A stretch of DNA of 64,000 bases, taken from Cyclobacterium qasimii M12-11B (GTDB lineage: Bacteria > Bacteroidota > Bacteroidia > Cytophagales > Cyclobacteriaceae). The position numbers and the translations under genes are program-made. Below, piece after piece: positions 1 through 12,879 of this stretch (within the stretch, counting starts at the first letter, position 1; every line of letters begins with the position of its first letter). Below the pieces are notes generated by a model that did no database searches, was not told where the DNA came from, and saw only the letters and a program-made list of their open reading frames with translations. The stretch covers positions 1 through 64,000 of the forward strand of contig NZ_ATNM01000131.1 in the NCBI RefSeq assembly GCF_000427295.1, written 5' to 3'.

Positions 1-18
1 GCATTTTTTATGCTGATT

Positions 19-1744
19 TTATTCAAAAAACTTCTTTAAAGCATTGATTTTTGCTTCAAGAGAAGCTTCGGTTGCTCTGTATGCCTCTCTATTAGGTAAT
101 TTCTCATTGACAGAGATATAGTATTTGATTTTAGGCTCGGTGCCTGATGGTCTTGCAGAAATTTTGCTGCCATCTTCTAGATAAAATTGGATAACATTGG
201 ATTTTTCCAAATCCAAAACCGATTCCGTTCCATCTGTCATGTCATAGACCTTGCTTTCCTGAACGTCCACAATTTTACTTATCGCTATTCCATTAATTGA
301 CTTTGGCCTATTTGTTCTAAAGCCTTTCATCAATTCTTGTATTTGTTCAGCACCATCCTTGCCCTTTTTGGTGATGGAGATAAGTGATTCTTTGTAGAAA
401 CCATATTCCATGTATATCTCTGCCAGGACATCGATGATATTCATGTTTTTCTGCTTGTAGTAAGCCATTATCTCAGCTACTATTGCACAGGCAGAAACAC
501 CATCCTTGTCTCTAACGAAATCACCCACCAGGAAGCCGTAACTCTCTTCGCCTCCCGCGATAAATTCTTTTTACCTTCATTGGCAAGTATTACTGCAGCA
601 ATGTTTTTGAAGCCTGTAAGTACATCATAGTAAGGGACATTAAAACCTTTACTTATTTCCCCCAAAAGACCTGTGGTCACTATAGTACTTACCGTAAATT
701 GATTGCCAGTAAGTCTACCTTGCTCTTGGTACATAGATAGCAGGTAGTAAATAATAAGTGCACCAGTCTGATTGCCATTTAGCAATTCGTATTCGCTTTT
801 TCGTTTTTAACAACGGCAGCGTATCTGTCTCCGTCTGGATCACATGCCAGAACCAGCTCAGCATTTATTTCTTTGGCCAACTTAATAGAAAGATCCAAAG
901 CTTCAGGTTCTTCGGGATTCGGGTACTTTACAGTTGGGAAATTACCATCAGGCTCTATTTGTTCTTTTACCACATGGATGTTTTCAAAACCGAAAACTTT
1001 TAGCGCAGCAGGGACCATTTTTCCCGAGGCACCATGTATGGGTGAAAATACAATAGACATGTCTTTTTCCGCCAAATTAGTTAGCGGAGACATGCTTAAT
1101 TTCTTTACTTCGTTTAAGTAGAAAAGATCAAAGTCTTCTTCAATATATTCTTTGAGCGCATCATTTTTGTTCCAATTAACATCATCGATGGACTTGATTT
1201 TTAATACCTCTAAGATGATGTTTTTATCATGTGGAGACACTACCTGGCCACCATCATCCCAATAGACTTTGTAGCCATTGTACTCTTTAGGGTTATGAGA
1301 AGCGGTTACCATTACACCACTTTGACAGCCATAATACCTGATGGCATAGGAGAGCATAGGGGTTGGTCGCATTTCTCTGAAATACTTTACTTTTATGCCA
1401 TTTGCGGTAAGGACATTGGCAGTAGTTTCTGCAAATAGGGTGTTGTTAATTCTAGAGTCATGGGTGATTGCAAGGCTGATTTCTTCACCTGGAAAACTTG
1501 CTTTTAAATAGTTTGCCAACCCTTGGGTGGCCATTCCGATGGTATAAACGTTGATTCGATTAGAACCAACGCCCATCAAGCCTCTGAGGCCACCAGTTCC
1601 AAATTCTAGGTCTTTATAAAAAGAATCGATAAGATCAGTATTGTCCGGAGCATTTAGTAAGTCCTTTATCTCTTGCTTGCTCTTTTCATCGATGTTACTA
1701 TTGAGCCAAGCCTCCGCTTTGTTGATTATGGATGAATCTGTCAT
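19..1744 (-). CDS. Phosphoglucomutase/phosphomannomutase family protein, frame broken twice
   Basis: This is an alpha-D-phosphohexomutase that interconverts hexose 1- and 6-phosphates in the cytoplasm. The N-terminal piece (1744 down to 779) has the phosphoserine loop TASHNP with Ser149 and the metal-binding loop DPDGDR at residues 302-307. The middle piece (about 785-570) follows. The last piece (about 570-19) carries the sugar-binding GGEESYGF and the phosphate-binding RPSGTEPK near the C-terminus. The three pieces lie in different frames. Adding one base to the A5 run (plus-strand T5) at 797-801 and one to that at 568-572 gives a continuous protein of about 575 residues, the usual length for the two-domain-plus bacterial family. 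Both changes are in homopolymers, so sequence error is more likely than decay. Substrate preference (glucose or mannose) cannot be read from the sequence. Confidence 0.88.
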
Positions 1745-1943
1745 TTTTTGAAAAAATTAATTTTGGTTTGAGAATTATGTCCAAAATATAAGCATTTATA
1801 TGGATTTAGCCTTGAAGTGTCTTTAGATTTTTAAATGCCTCAAATATATAGCATAGCTTAAGTACTTTTAATAATTCTAAGTTGGAATATGATTTCAGAT
1901 TATTTACCTTCATGTAGTTAAAAATATAATAGTAATAGCTTAT

Positions 1944-2366
1944 ATGGATTTTGAAAAATTAGATGTGGAGCTCTCCAAGATCGTACAGTTGCGAATTAAG
2001 TTGAGCGAAATAACTTATGCAGACCCGAATTATGATGACATTGAGGAGGAATTGCATGACCTTGAAGATGATCTGAATGAGGAGTTTGGAGATGAACTGG
2101 AAGGTAAATTAGAGGATATTTATGCCACCTTGGTTTCGGACAATGATGTCCTGCTTCCTTCAGCGTATTTGGCCAACAAATACGTGCCAATGTTACCAGA
2201 TGCCCGAGGAGTAATCACCTATGATGTTCAGGGGAGAGAGGGTGTTCCAATTGAATCGGAACAGTTTGATGGTCAGGATGTAAGAATTGTTCTGGTACCT
2301 AATCCAACCAGGTTTGTCATGGTTATAAATGGCAAATCGTTGAAAGACCTTTGGAGATCGAGATAA
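1944..2366 (+). CDS. Conserved hypothetical acidic protein
   Basis: This 140-residue protein has no signal peptide or membrane segment, so it is probably cytoplasmic. The N-terminal half is strongly acidic and predicted helical, with many D/E residues around residues 30-60. The C-terminal half looks like beta strands and ends in a basic tail. I do not recognise a named domain. It resembles short conserved Bacteroidota proteins of unknown function. It stands alone, divergent from the phosphohexomutase and followed by a strong hairpin terminator. Confidence 0.7.
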   Translation: MDFEKLDVELSKIVQLRIKLSEITYADPNYDDIEEELHDLEDDLNEEFGDELEGKLEDIYATLVSDNDVLLPSAYLANKYVPMLPDARGVITYDVQGREGVPIESEQFDGQDVRIVLVPNPTRFVMVINGKSLKDLWRSR

Positions 2367-2390
2367 GTAGTCTCTTTAAGATTTCCTGAC

Positions 2391-2448
2391 AAATGGTAAT
2401 TAGTTTAAACCTATAATTTTTGGTTAGAACTGATTACCATTTTTTTTG
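2391..2448 (+). terminator. Rho-independent terminator
   Basis: A long imperfect hairpin (arms starting ATGGTAAT and ending ATTACCAT, with an AACC/GGTT inner stem) is followed by T8. It ends the transcript of the acidic hypothetical gene. Confidence 0.8.
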
Positions 2449-2555
2449 ATTGAAATGGTGAAAAAAATGATCTACGCATTTTCTTTAACCTGCCCTCTCC
2501 CGGGAGTGACCCCAACACTTAATAATAAATGTTAGTACATATTTTTTGGGTTCAG

Positions 2556-2590
2556 CTCAAAAAAAAATCAGATGCCCACGCATCTGATTT
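2556..2590 (-). terminator. Terminator downstream of trpS
   Basis: A perfect 11-bp stem, AAATCAGATGC (2565-2575) with GCATCTGATTT (2580-2590), has a 4-nt loop. An A-run on the plus strand gives the U-tract for the leftward trpS transcript. Confidence 0.8.
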
Positions 2591-2649
2591 CCTTTGATTT
2601 TAATCTTCTTAAATATAGCCCATTTGAAAGGGGTATTGAACTTAACCGC

Positions 2650-3624
2650 CTATCCGAAACCCAGTCGTTTCCTTAGGGTAGCTAAAAGTTGATCGGCTTC
2701 TTCCCTGGCTTTTTCTTCTCCAGCCATAAGCTTCGATTCCAGGTCGGGAAGGTTGTTCATATAATAATTGAATTGCTCACGTTCGTTTTTGTAAGTGTCC
2801 AGAATTAGTTCTAGTAACTCTTTCTTGGCATGGCCAAAACCAAAGTTTCCCGCAAGGTATTTTTCTCTAAGGTCTAAAGTTTGGTCTTCGTTGGCGATTA
2901 ACTTATACAGTTTATAAACATTACAAACGTCCGGATCCTTAGGTTCTTCTAAAGGAGTGCTGTCTGTGATGATAGTATTCACATTTTTCTTTAATTGCTT
3001 TTCGGGCAGAAAGATGTCAATATAGTTGTTGTAGGACTTGCTCATTTTTTGTCCATCAGTTCCTGGGATGATCATTACCTCATTACTGATACGTGCTTCA
3101 GGTACTTTGAGCAGTTCCTCTCCGATACGATGGTTAAAGGTATTGGCAATGTCTCTGGAAATTTCTAAATGTTGCAATTGATCTTTTCCAACAGGGACAA
3201 GATCAGCCCCATACAAAAGGATGTCAGCAGCCATCAATACTGGGTAAGTAAATAATCCCGCATTGACGTCCGATAAACGATCAGATTTGTCTTTAAAGCT
3301 ATGGGCATTAGCCAACATAGGGTAAGGGGTAAAGCAACTCAAATACCAGGTAAGTTCAGTTACCTGAGGGATTCTTGACTGCCGGTAAAAAACGGATCTA
3401 TTGATGTCCAAACCAAAAGCCAGCCATGCTGCTGCTACAGCATTAACATTGTCTATCCTCGCCACAGGGTCTTTAATTGTGGTGAGGGAGTGGAAATCAG
3501 CAATGAATATATAAGACTCATTGTCCTCGTTTTTGGTTAGGGCTATGGCTGGTTTAATTGCACCCAAAATATTACCTAAATGCGGTTTTCCTGAACTTTG
3601 TATCCCTGTGAGTACTCTTGCCAT
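2650..3624 (-). CDS. trpS: Tryptophanyl-tRNA synthetase
   Basis: This class I aminoacyl-tRNA synthetase charges tRNA-Trp in the cytoplasm. The 324 residues match the usual bacterial length. The HIGH-type signature is PHLGN at residues 14-18 inside a Rossmann fold, and KMSKS is at residues 193-197. The central GKDQLQHLE stretch and the helical C-terminal anticodon-binding part are both typical of TrpRS. The gene is transcribed leftwards from a short divergent region shared with the DUF1573 gene and ends at a hairpin terminator. Confidence 0.96.
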   Translation of the reverse strand: MARVLTGIQSSGKPHLGNILGAIKPAIALTKNEDNESYIFIADFHSLTTIKDPVARIDNVNAVAAAWLAFGLDINRSVFYRQSRIPQVTELTWYLSCFTPYPMLANAHSFKDKSDRLSDVNAGLFTYPVLMAADILLYGADLVPVGKDQLQHLEISRDIANTFNHRIGEELLKVPEARISNEVMIIPGTDGQKMSKSYNNYIDIFLPEKQLKKNVNTIITDSTPLEEPKDPDVCNVYKLYKLIANEDQTLDLREKYLAGNFGFGHAKKELLELILDTYKNEREQFNYYMNNLPDLESKLMAGEEKAREEADQLLATLRKRLGFG

Positions 3625-3695
3625 TACTGTGTTTTTGACACAAATTTAAGGAATTTAAGCAATAATTTGTGGTTATTTTATCGTTATTTGTCATT

Positions 3696-4794
3696 ATGAA
3701 GTACACAGTGTTTTTGTTAATAGTCAGCGTTTTTTTGTTTTCCTCTATAGTAGAGGTTAATAGTCAGGAACTTGAGCAGGAAGGATTGGTCTGGGAAAAC
3801 AATCTGATAAATATTGGTGCGGTAATGCCAGAGCAAGGGGAGAGGATTGCAGATTTTTATTATTTGAACCAAACTGATTCCAATGCTTATATTAATGAAG
3901 TAATTACTGATTGCGGCTGTGCAGTTGTTGCCTATTCTCAGGATTCATTAGCACCCAGTAAGATAGGTCACCTTCAAATTACTTTTGATCCGGAATCTCG
4001 TGGAGGTACTTTCTCTAAAATGATTGTTGTTAAATCCAATGTAAAACCATTAGGGGACTCCTTATTTTTAGAAGGGGTAAATGTTCACTTTCCAAGTGAT
4101 CCTGAATCCCATTATAAAATTAAAAAGGGTGGTTTGGGGTTTGTTTTCGATCAAAACAATTTGGGTACACTTTATACAAATAAGCCTAAATTTAAAGTCG
4201 TAGACTTTTATAATTTCAATGACTTTCCTGTGCAGTTGAATTTAAAGCAGGATAGCGTGCCTGACCACGTAAAAGTGCGAATGGTGCCCCCTGTAGTAGA
4301 AAGCAATACCAGGGGTGTTTTAGAAATAGAATATGATCCCATTATAAAAAATGACTTAGGTTTTGTTCGCGATTCATTTACGCTCTCCTTTTTGTCAGGT
4401 GAACATTTTGAAATACCGATTAATTTATTGGCTACCATTCATGAATACTTTGATCCTTTACCGGTAAGTCAGGTAGATGAAGTGCCCAAATTGTTAATTG
4501 CTGAAATGGAAATTAATTTGGGGAAGATAGGTTCTAAAAAATGTGGTTTCACGAATACTAACACTTGAGAATGAGGGGCCAAAACCATTGAATATAAGAA
4601 AAATAGTTACCAACTGTGATTGCCTGAGTTTTGACATTCCTACGATGGATATACCAAGTGGAGAAAAAGTTGATCTTGTATTTACCTTTGACCCAAAAGG
4701 AAGAAGAGGCATCGATCACAAAACCATAACCTTCTTCAGTAATGATCCACTGACACCTACAAAGACTGTGGTTATAAAAAGTAGAATAAACTGA
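3696..4794 (+). CDS. DUF1573 repeat protein, secreted, frame broken
   Basis: This is a secreted or periplasmic protein. An N-terminal hydrophobic signal segment is followed by Ig-like DUF1573 repeats with the recurring pattern NxGxxxDCGC / TFDPxxRxG. The first complete repeat surrounds residues 40-120, and the second lies after the break. The frame is lost at the A6 run at 4536-4541. Removing one A joins the pieces as GSKNVVSRILTLENEG and yields a protein of about 365 residues ending at 4794. I chose ATG 3696 rather than the upstream in-frame start because it begins directly at the signal peptide. The function of the family is unknown. Confidence 0.85.
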
Positions 4795-4974
4795 AATTAA
4801 TATCCCTAGCGATTTCATGATTCAGGTCATTGTTAATCGATTTTTGGTTTAAAGTGTCGTTGATTACAAAGAAAAACGTATTAATTTGCCTTTTCGAAAG
4901 AATTTTTACTCGCTTTATATCGAAAATTATTCTCTATAGCGTATATTAATAAACTAATGCTTCGGCACCTTTGC

Positions 4975-5946
4975 ATGGAAAAAAAATATCCCGAAAAGGA
5001 AATTGTAGATAAAATTAAACTACTAGAAGAAAAATTTAGGGCTTCAGGACAGGATTTATCCTCTTATTTGGAAGGACTGTTGCATGCCGATTATCTCAAC
5101 TACTGGGATTATATAAATTTAGACACGCTACTCACCCTACAACAGCCCCGAACTTCTTTTAAGGATGAAAAGATTTTCATTATTTACCATCAGATTACCG
5201 AGCTGTATTTTAATCTTATCCTTTGGGAGATAGAACAAATGGCGGCTGTTGAAAATATAGGGCTGAAGTTTTTTAAAGAGAGGTTAAAAAGGGTCATTAT
5301 GTATTTTGACTTGCTGATCTCTTCTTTTGCAGTGATGTGGAAAGGGATGGAAAGAGAACAATTCATGAAATTCAGGATGTCTCTGCTCCCAGCCAGTGGT
5401 TTTCAAAGTGCCCAATATAGAATGATTGAGATCATGTGTACAGATATTCAAAATCTTGTTTACCTGGAAGAGCGAGAAGACTACAAGGACATTAACCTAA
5501 CTAGCATCGATAGCCTTTTTGATATTCTCTATTGGCAATATGGAGCCAAAGAATTGGCTACCGGCGAAAAGACACTAACTCTCAAGTCATTTGAAGATAA
5601 ATATGGCGATGAATTGAAGGAGTTGATTTCTAAATTCAGGAAGAACAACTTGTGGAAAAAGTATGTTTACCTTTCAGATAAGGATGCTGAATTGACAGAT
5701 TTAATGAAAGAGCTGGATGAGAAAGCCAATGTTTATTGGCCCCTTGCTCATTATAAATCGGCTGTTAAATACCTGCACAAAAACCCAACCGATATCGCCG
5801 CTACTGGTGGTACCAATTGGCAAAAGTTTTTGCCTCCTCGATTTCAAAAAGTAATATTTTATCCGGAATTGTGGACAGAATCGGAAATCAAGGAATGGGG
5901 CAAGCACTGGGTAGAGACTGAATTGCTTGACGCGGTGGAGAAATAG
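4975..5946 (+). CDS. kynA: Tryptophan 2,3-dioxygenase
   Basis: This haem enzyme opens the indole ring of L-tryptophan to N-formylkynurenine, the first step of the kynurenine pathway. The family signature YHQITELYFNLILWEIEQM lies near the N-terminus and includes the substrate-side histidine. FQSAQYRMIE lies in the middle. The haem-ligand region AHYKSAVKYL and the ATGGTNWQKFLPPR loop lie near the C-terminus. Translation from ATG 4975 gives 323 residues. ATG 4957 is an in-frame alternative that adds six residues without support. The next gene begins only 3 nt after the stop, so the two are probably co-transcribed. Confidence 0.93.
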   Translation: MEKKYPEKEIVDKIKLLEEKFRASGQDLSSYLEGLLHADYLNYWDYINLDTLLTLQQPRTSFKDEKIFIIYHQITELYFNLILWEIEQMAAVENIGLKFFKERLKRVIMYFDLLISSFAVMWKGMEREQFMKFRMSLLPASGFQSAQYRMIEIMCTDIQNLVYLEEREDYKDINLTSIDSLFDILYWQYGAKELATGEKTLTLKSFEDKYGDELKELISKFRKNNLWKKYVYLSDKDAELTDLMKELDEKANVYWPLAHYKSAVKYLHKNPTDIAATGGTNWQKFLPPRFQKVIFYPELWTESEIKEWGKHWVETELLDAVEK

Positions 5947-5949
5947 AAT

Positions 5950-7539
5950 ATGAAAAAAGAATTGCAGCTGGTACTCAGCCCTGAAGAAGCCTATAATGAG
6001 TTATTGTTTCAAAAAATAGCAGCTGAAAAATCAGGCTTTGCTGGGCAGAAAGATTTAATCATAAGGGCTACAAAAAGATCTATTGATGCAAGGAGCAGAA
6101 AGGTTAAGATAAATGTTACCGTAGAAGTTTACAGTGGTCAGGTTCCGGAACCATTGGTGAATAGTGGGAAGTATTATCCCAATGTTAAGCACAGTGACCC
6201 ATTAATAATTGTAGGCGCAGGTCCTGCAGGTCTTTTTGCGGCCCTAAGGGCCATTGAACTTGGTATAAAGCCAATCGTCTTGGAACGGGGCAAAGATGTA
6301 CGTGCCAGGAGGAGAGACCTTGCTGCACTGAATAAAGAACATATTGTAAATCCTGATTCTAATTATTGTTTTGGAGAAGGGGGTGCTGGGACCTATTCTG
6401 ATGGTAAATTATATACCAGATCCAAGAAAAGGGGTGATTTACGGCGCATAATGGAGATCTTGGTTGCACATGGTGCCAATGAAGATATCTTGGTGGATGC
6501 CCACCCTCATATTGGTACCAATAAGCTACCTCAACTTATAACCCGGCTTCGTGAAAGTATTATTGAAGCTGGAGGTGAGGTTTTATTCAATACAAAAGTT
6601 ACTGAGCTCCTCTTAAATAAAGATACCATCGAGGGAGTAATTACAAGCGATGGAGAAAAAATCACTGGTTTAGGCGTGATTTTAGCAACTGGGCATTCTG
6701 CCAGAGATGTTTTTCAATTGCTCACAAGGCAGAAAGTATTGATTGAGGCAAAGCCCTTTGCCTTGGGAGTACGTATAGAACATGACCAAAAACTGATAGA
6801 TAGCATTCAATACCATTGTCCATCAGATAGAGGGCCATTTTTGCCAGCATCTTCTTATAGTCTGGTCCAACAAACTGTCTTGGACGGAAAGCAGCGAGGC
6901 GTTTTCTCTTTTTGTATGTGTCCAGGAGGTTTTATAGTACCCTCGGCTTCATCACCGGGTGAAATAGTCGTCAATGGAATGAGCCCTAGTAGAAGAGATG
7001 GTAAATTTGCCAATTCTGGTATGGTTGTGGCAGTAGAGTTGGAAGACCTGCCAACTTATCAGAAATATGGCCCACTTGCAGCTTTAATGTTTCAACAGGA
7101 GGTAGAGAAGGCTGCATGGGTTGCAGGAGGTGAAACTCAGGTGGCACCGGCACAGAGGATGGTGGATTTTGTAAATAATAAACAAAGTAAAGACTTACTG
7201 CCTACCTCATATCAGCCGGGTTTGAAAAGTGTTAATATGAACGATGTGCTCCCCGATTTTATCGCAAAACGTTTGGCCATGGCCTTGCCACTTTTGGATA
7301 AAAAAATGAAAGGGTATTATACCAATGAAGCACAAATAGTAGGTGTGGAAAGCAGGACATCCTCACCAGTGAGAATCCCCAGAAGCAAAGAAGGATTTGA
7401 ACACCCACAGATAAGCAGGCTTTATCCATGTGGGGAAGGGGCAGGCTATGCAGGAGGCATTGTTTCGGCCGCCATGGATGGTGAACGTTGTGCTGAAAAA
7501 TTGATTGAAAAGTATGGCAAAGCTGGTACTCGTAATTAA
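5950..7539 (+). CDS. FAD-dependent dehydrogenase (COG2509-type)
   Basis: This 529-residue flavoprotein has the dinucleotide-binding motif VGAGPAGLFAAL at about residues 88-99, after an N-terminal region of about 80 residues. The conserved CFGEGGAGTYSDGKL stretch and the C-terminal PCGEGAGYAGGIVSA are hallmarks of the uncharacterised FAD-dependent dehydrogenase group related to GidA/HI0933-like enzymes. There is no membrane segment. It starts 3 nt after the tryptophan dioxygenase stop, which suggests one operon, but a role in tryptophan breakdown is only inferred from position. Confidence 0.88.
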   Translation: MKKELQLVLSPEEAYNELLFQKIAAEKSGFAGQKDLIIRATKRSIDARSRKVKINVTVEVYSGQVPEPLVNSGKYYPNVKHSDPLIIVGAGPAGLFAALRAIELGIKPIVLERGKDVRARRRDLAALNKEHIVNPDSNYCFGEGGAGTYSDGKLYTRSKKRGDLRRIMEILVAHGANEDILVDAHPHIGTNKLPQLITRLRESIIEAGGEVLFNTKVTELLLNKDTIEGVITSDGEKITGLGVILATGHSARDVFQLLTRQKVLIEAKPFALGVRIEHDQKLIDSIQYHCPSDRGPFLPASSYSLVQQTVLDGKQRGVFSFCMCPGGFIVPSASSPGEIVVNGMSPSRRDGKFANSGMVVAVELEDLPTYQKYGPLAALMFQQEVEKAAWVAGGETQVAPAQRMVDFVNNKQSKDLLPTSYQPGLKSVNMNDVLPDFIAKRLAMALPLLDKKMKGYYTNEAQIVGVESRTSSPVRIPRSKEGFEHPQISRLYPCGEGAGYAGGIVSAAMDGERCAEKLIEKYGKAGTRN

Positions 7540-7562
7540 TAGTTTCAAAGAAGAGGCGAAAA

Positions 7563-7935
7563 ATGGAAAAAGTAAAAAACGGTAGTTTTTGGTGCGAGTC
7601 CAAATCCTTCTAGGTATGCACATACGGCAGCTACCATGTTGAAAGAAAGAGATATACCTTTTATTCCTGTTGGGATTAAAACGGGCGTAACTTCAGGAGA
7701 AAAAATACTGAATCTAAGAGAAAAACCAGCCCTAACAGATGTTCACACGGTTACCCTTTATGTAGGTCCTCAAAATCAAACGGAATGGTATGACTATATA
7801 CTTTCCCTTAAGCCTGAAAGAATAATTTTTAATCCGGGAACTGAAAATCAGGAATTAATGGATTTAGCTAAAGAAAGAGGAATCACCGTTTTGCCAGCCT
7901 GCACACTGGTAATGTTAAGTACGGGACAATATTAA
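7563..7935 (+). CDS. CoA-binding domain protein, frame broken
   Basis: This small Rossmann-fold protein is of the CoA_binding_2 type. After the break it reads TVVFGASPNPSRYAH, a typical nucleotide/CoA-binding loop, then a region with NPGTENQEL and PACTLVMLSTG near the C-terminus. The ATG at 7563 (MEKVK) is in another frame. Removing one A from the A6 run at 7574-7579 joins it to the domain and gives about 123 residues, the normal family length. It starts 24 nt after the FAD enzyme and may belong to that operon. Confidence 0.82.
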
Positions 7936-10220
<2,285 letters not shown>

Positions 10221-10245
10221 TGGTTGCCTAATGGTTTTCCGTTAA

Positions 10246-10280
10246 GAATAAAAAAAGGGCTAAATGCCCTTTTTTTATTC
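10246..10280 (+). terminator. Bidirectional-looking terminator after gyrB
   Basis: A perfect palindrome of 15-bp arms (GAATAAAAAAAGGGC and its complement) around TAAAT has a GC core with flanking A and T runs. It ends the gyrB transcript. Confidence 0.85.
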
Positions 10281-10333
10281 TCTAAATAATTTAGTATCAT
10301 TGATCAACTTTTTCCCATTTTAATGAAATAAAC

Positions 10334-12457
10334 ATGAAACTGATCCAACTCGATAAAATTGAAGAAACCATTAATAACAGTAAATTAATCAGCAGAGACC
10401 TTAGCTGGTTAAAATTTAATGACCGGGTTGTTGATCAAATTAAAAAAGACAAACGGAATATTTTCGAGAAATTTAAATTTCTCGCAATTGCAGCTTCTAA
10501 TCTTGATGAATTTTTTATGATCAGGGTTGGCTCTTTGTACAATTACCTCGACTATGATAAAGTAAGAATAGACTATTCTGGCTTGCGAGAAGATAGCTTC
10601 AAGAAGAAGCTAATGATTGAATCCCAGATTTTCCACAACAAGCTTCAGCGACAGTTTGTAGATGAATTGCTTACGACTACCAAAGACGCTGGTTTTCAAT
10701 TAAGCAATGTGCGTAATCTTTTGGCGGAAGAGCAAAAGACAATTGAAGATTATTTTTACAAGGCAGTTTACCCTATGTTGACGCCTATGGTCTTTGATGG
10801 TTACCATACCTTTCCCATTTTGATGAACAAACTGTTGATTTTTGGGGTGGTAACTATAGGCCCCGGAGAGAAGAAAGACAATAAGAAACTGTCATTTGTG
10901 CAGATACCTTCCAATATCCCAAGGTTTTTTGAGTTGGAAAGGGAGGACATGACCATCTGTGTGCCAATAGAAGAAATGATAAGGGAACATATTGTCTCCT
11001 TGTTTAGAAATGTAAACATTGAATCAATAAACCTTTTCAGGATCACAAGAAATGGAGATTTTACCTTAGAGGAAAGTGAAGACATGGATTCCAATTTCTT
11101 GGAGGAAGTGAAACGGAAACTCAATGAGCGTAAGACAGGAAGGGTTGTTCGGATTGAGATTGAGGAAGGCTATAGCAAGTACATGGTCAATTTGCTAAAA
11201 CAGCGGTGGACACTCAATGATGACAGTATATTTAAAATTGAGCGTAAAAGTCTAATGGACTTTACCGGCTTATGGCAGGTGATTGGTAACAAGCGCTTCA
11301 AAGATAAAATCCCAGCTATCCACGATCCAATTCCACCATTGTCCTATCCTGAAGCTGCATCTGAAGACATCTTCCAAGTGCTAAAGAACAAGGATGTTTT
11401 GCTACATCATCCATACAATGATATGGAGCCGATACTTGAGCTTCTGGATAAGGCTGCAGATGACCCGCATGTAATGGCCATCAAGATGACGATTTACCGC
11501 CTTGCGAAAAATTCAAGAATTGTTGGGGCTTTACTAAAAGCGGTAGAAAATGGCAAGCACGTCTCCGTATTGTTTGAGGTTAAAGCTAGGTTTGATGAGG
11601 AAAATAATATCAGGGAAGCAAAAAAGATGCAGAAAGCAGGCTGTTTTGTAATCTATGGTGTTAGTAATTTTAAGACCCACACAAAATTACTTCTGATTGT
11701 TAAAAAAGAAGAAAATAGAGTTACCCGTTATGTTCATTTAGGCTCAGGGAATTATAATGAAGAGACCAGTCGTATTTATACGGATATTGGACTTTTAACG
11801 ACAGACGAGACCCTTGCCAATGATGTGTCTGAGTTTTTCAATGTAATCACCGGACATTCAGCTCCTACAAGCTATAAAAACCTTATCACCTCACCACGTG
11901 ATATGCGGAATAATCTGATAGAATTCATTAATATCGAATCAGAAAATGCAAGCAAAGGACTGCCTTCTGGGATATTTATAAAAATCAATTCTCTGGAAGA
12001 TTCTGAATTCATCCACGCGCTTTATAGTGCATCTCAGGCTGGAGTGCCTGTTAAATTGATCGTGCGTGGCATCTGTTGCTTGAGGCCTGGTAGGAAAGGT
12101 TTGAGTGAAAATATTGAGGTGATCTCAATTGTAGGAGATTTCCTAGAGCATTCTAGAATTTATCATTTCCATAACAATGGTGATCCTACGATTTATGTTG
12201 GTAGTGCTGATGCCATGGTTAGGAGTTTTGATAAAAGACTTGAGTCCTTGTTTAAGGTGGAAAATCAATTTCTACAGAAGCAGTTAATGAATATCTTAAA
12301 GTATAACCTTTTGGATAATGAAAATGCCTATGTAATGCAGGAGGATGGAAAATACCTCCCTAAGAAACCAAAAGAAGGGGAAGAAATCTTTAATATTCAC
12401 CAAAGGTTTTTTGAACTGGAACCAGAGATGATCGAAAATGTGAAATTGATTGATTGA
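10334..12457 (+). CDS. ppk1: Polyphosphate kinase 1
   Basis: This enzyme reversibly transfers the ATP gamma-phosphate onto inorganic polyphosphate. The 707 residues match PPK1. The N-terminal domain has SRDLSWLKFNDRV, and the head domain follows. The two phospholipase-D-like catalytic domains show MTIYRLAKNSRIV and FKTHTKLLLIVK, whose His is the expected autophosphorylated residue. GSGNYNEETSRIYTD and the second-site region HFHNNGDPTIYVGSADAM follow. The gene is monocistronic, lying between the gyrB terminator and its own terminator. Confidence 0.95.
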   Translation: MKLIQLDKIEETINNSKLISRDLSWLKFNDRVVDQIKKDKRNIFEKFKFLAIAASNLDEFFMIRVGSLYNYLDYDKVRIDYSGLREDSFKKKLMIESQIFHNKLQRQFVDELLTTTKDAGFQLSNVRNLLAEEQKTIEDYFYKAVYPMLTPMVFDGYHTFPILMNKLLIFGVVTIGPGEKKDNKKLSFVQIPSNIPRFFELEREDMTICVPIEEMIREHIVSLFRNVNIESINLFRITRNGDFTLEESEDMDSNFLEEVKRKLNERKTGRVVRIEIEEGYSKYMVNLLKQRWTLNDDSIFKIERKSLMDFTGLWQVIGNKRFKDKIPAIHDPIPPLSYPEAASEDIFQVLKNKDVLLHHPYNDMEPILELLDKAADDPHVMAIKMTIYRLAKNSRIVGALLKAVENGKHVSVLFEVKARFDEENNIREAKKMQKAGCFVIYGVSNFKTHTKLLLIVKKEENRVTRYVHLGSGNYNEETSRIYTDIGLLTTDETLANDVSEFFNVITGHSAPTSYKNLITSPRDMRNNLIEFINIESENASKGLPSGIFIKINSLEDSEFIHALYSASQAGVPVKLIVRGICCLRPGRKGLSENIEVISIVGDFLEHSRIYHFHNNGDPTIYVGSADAMVRSFDKRLESLFKVENQFLQKQLMNILKYNLLDNENAYVMQEDGKYLPKKPKEGEEIFNIHQRFFELEPEMIENVKLID

Positions 12458-12482
12458 AACAATTAATTAATCCCAGGTCTTC

Positions 12483-12519
12483 AAATCGCCACAATCTATA
12501 GGTTGTGGCGATTTTTTTT
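12483..12519 (+). terminator. Terminator of ppk1
   Basis: A 12-bp stem, AAATCGCCACAA with TTGTGGCGATTT, is followed by a T-run 26 nt after the ppk1 stop. Confidence 0.88.
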
Positions 12520-12604
12520 AGGAAGTGCTTGCATTAACTGATAGATTGGTCACCGTACATGTCTGCCGGCAATTCGGCTTTACTGCATTGGATCCACAAG
12601 AAGA

Positions 12605-12814
12605 TTATTTCTTCCTTCCAACAGCTAATAAAACAAAACCAGCAATTACAGCAATTCCTCCTGCATAAGGTGGCCAGGCTACACTTTGTTCTTTGTCAGC
12701 GCTTAATTTCAATGGTCCAGCATCTATTACTGTCTCTTCGGTAGTGAACGAAAATCCAGTCATTAAAAACATGGCGATGCCTGCAATAATCAAAACTATT
12801 CCTAAAATTTTCAT
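12605..12814 (-). CDS. Small DUF3185-like membrane protein
   Basis: From ATG 12814 (MKILGIVL) the protein has 69 residues and two hydrophobic segments. The first is at about residues 2-20 and the second near the C-terminus (AGGIAVIAGFVLLAVG). A polar loop contains TVIDAGPLKLSADKEQ. The layout matches DUF3185-type small inner-membrane proteins of unknown function. An in-frame ATG seven codons upstream is less likely because it would put a basic stretch before the first membrane helix. Confidence 0.65.
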   Translation of the reverse strand: MKILGIVLIIAGIAMFLMTGFSFTTEETVIDAGPLKLSADKEQSVAWPPYAGGIAVIAGFVLLAVGRKK

Positions 12815-12879
12815 TTTTCTAAAGTTTGGTTTCAATTTTTAGTATACAAATAGCTTACCAAATTTAAAATAAGAATGAT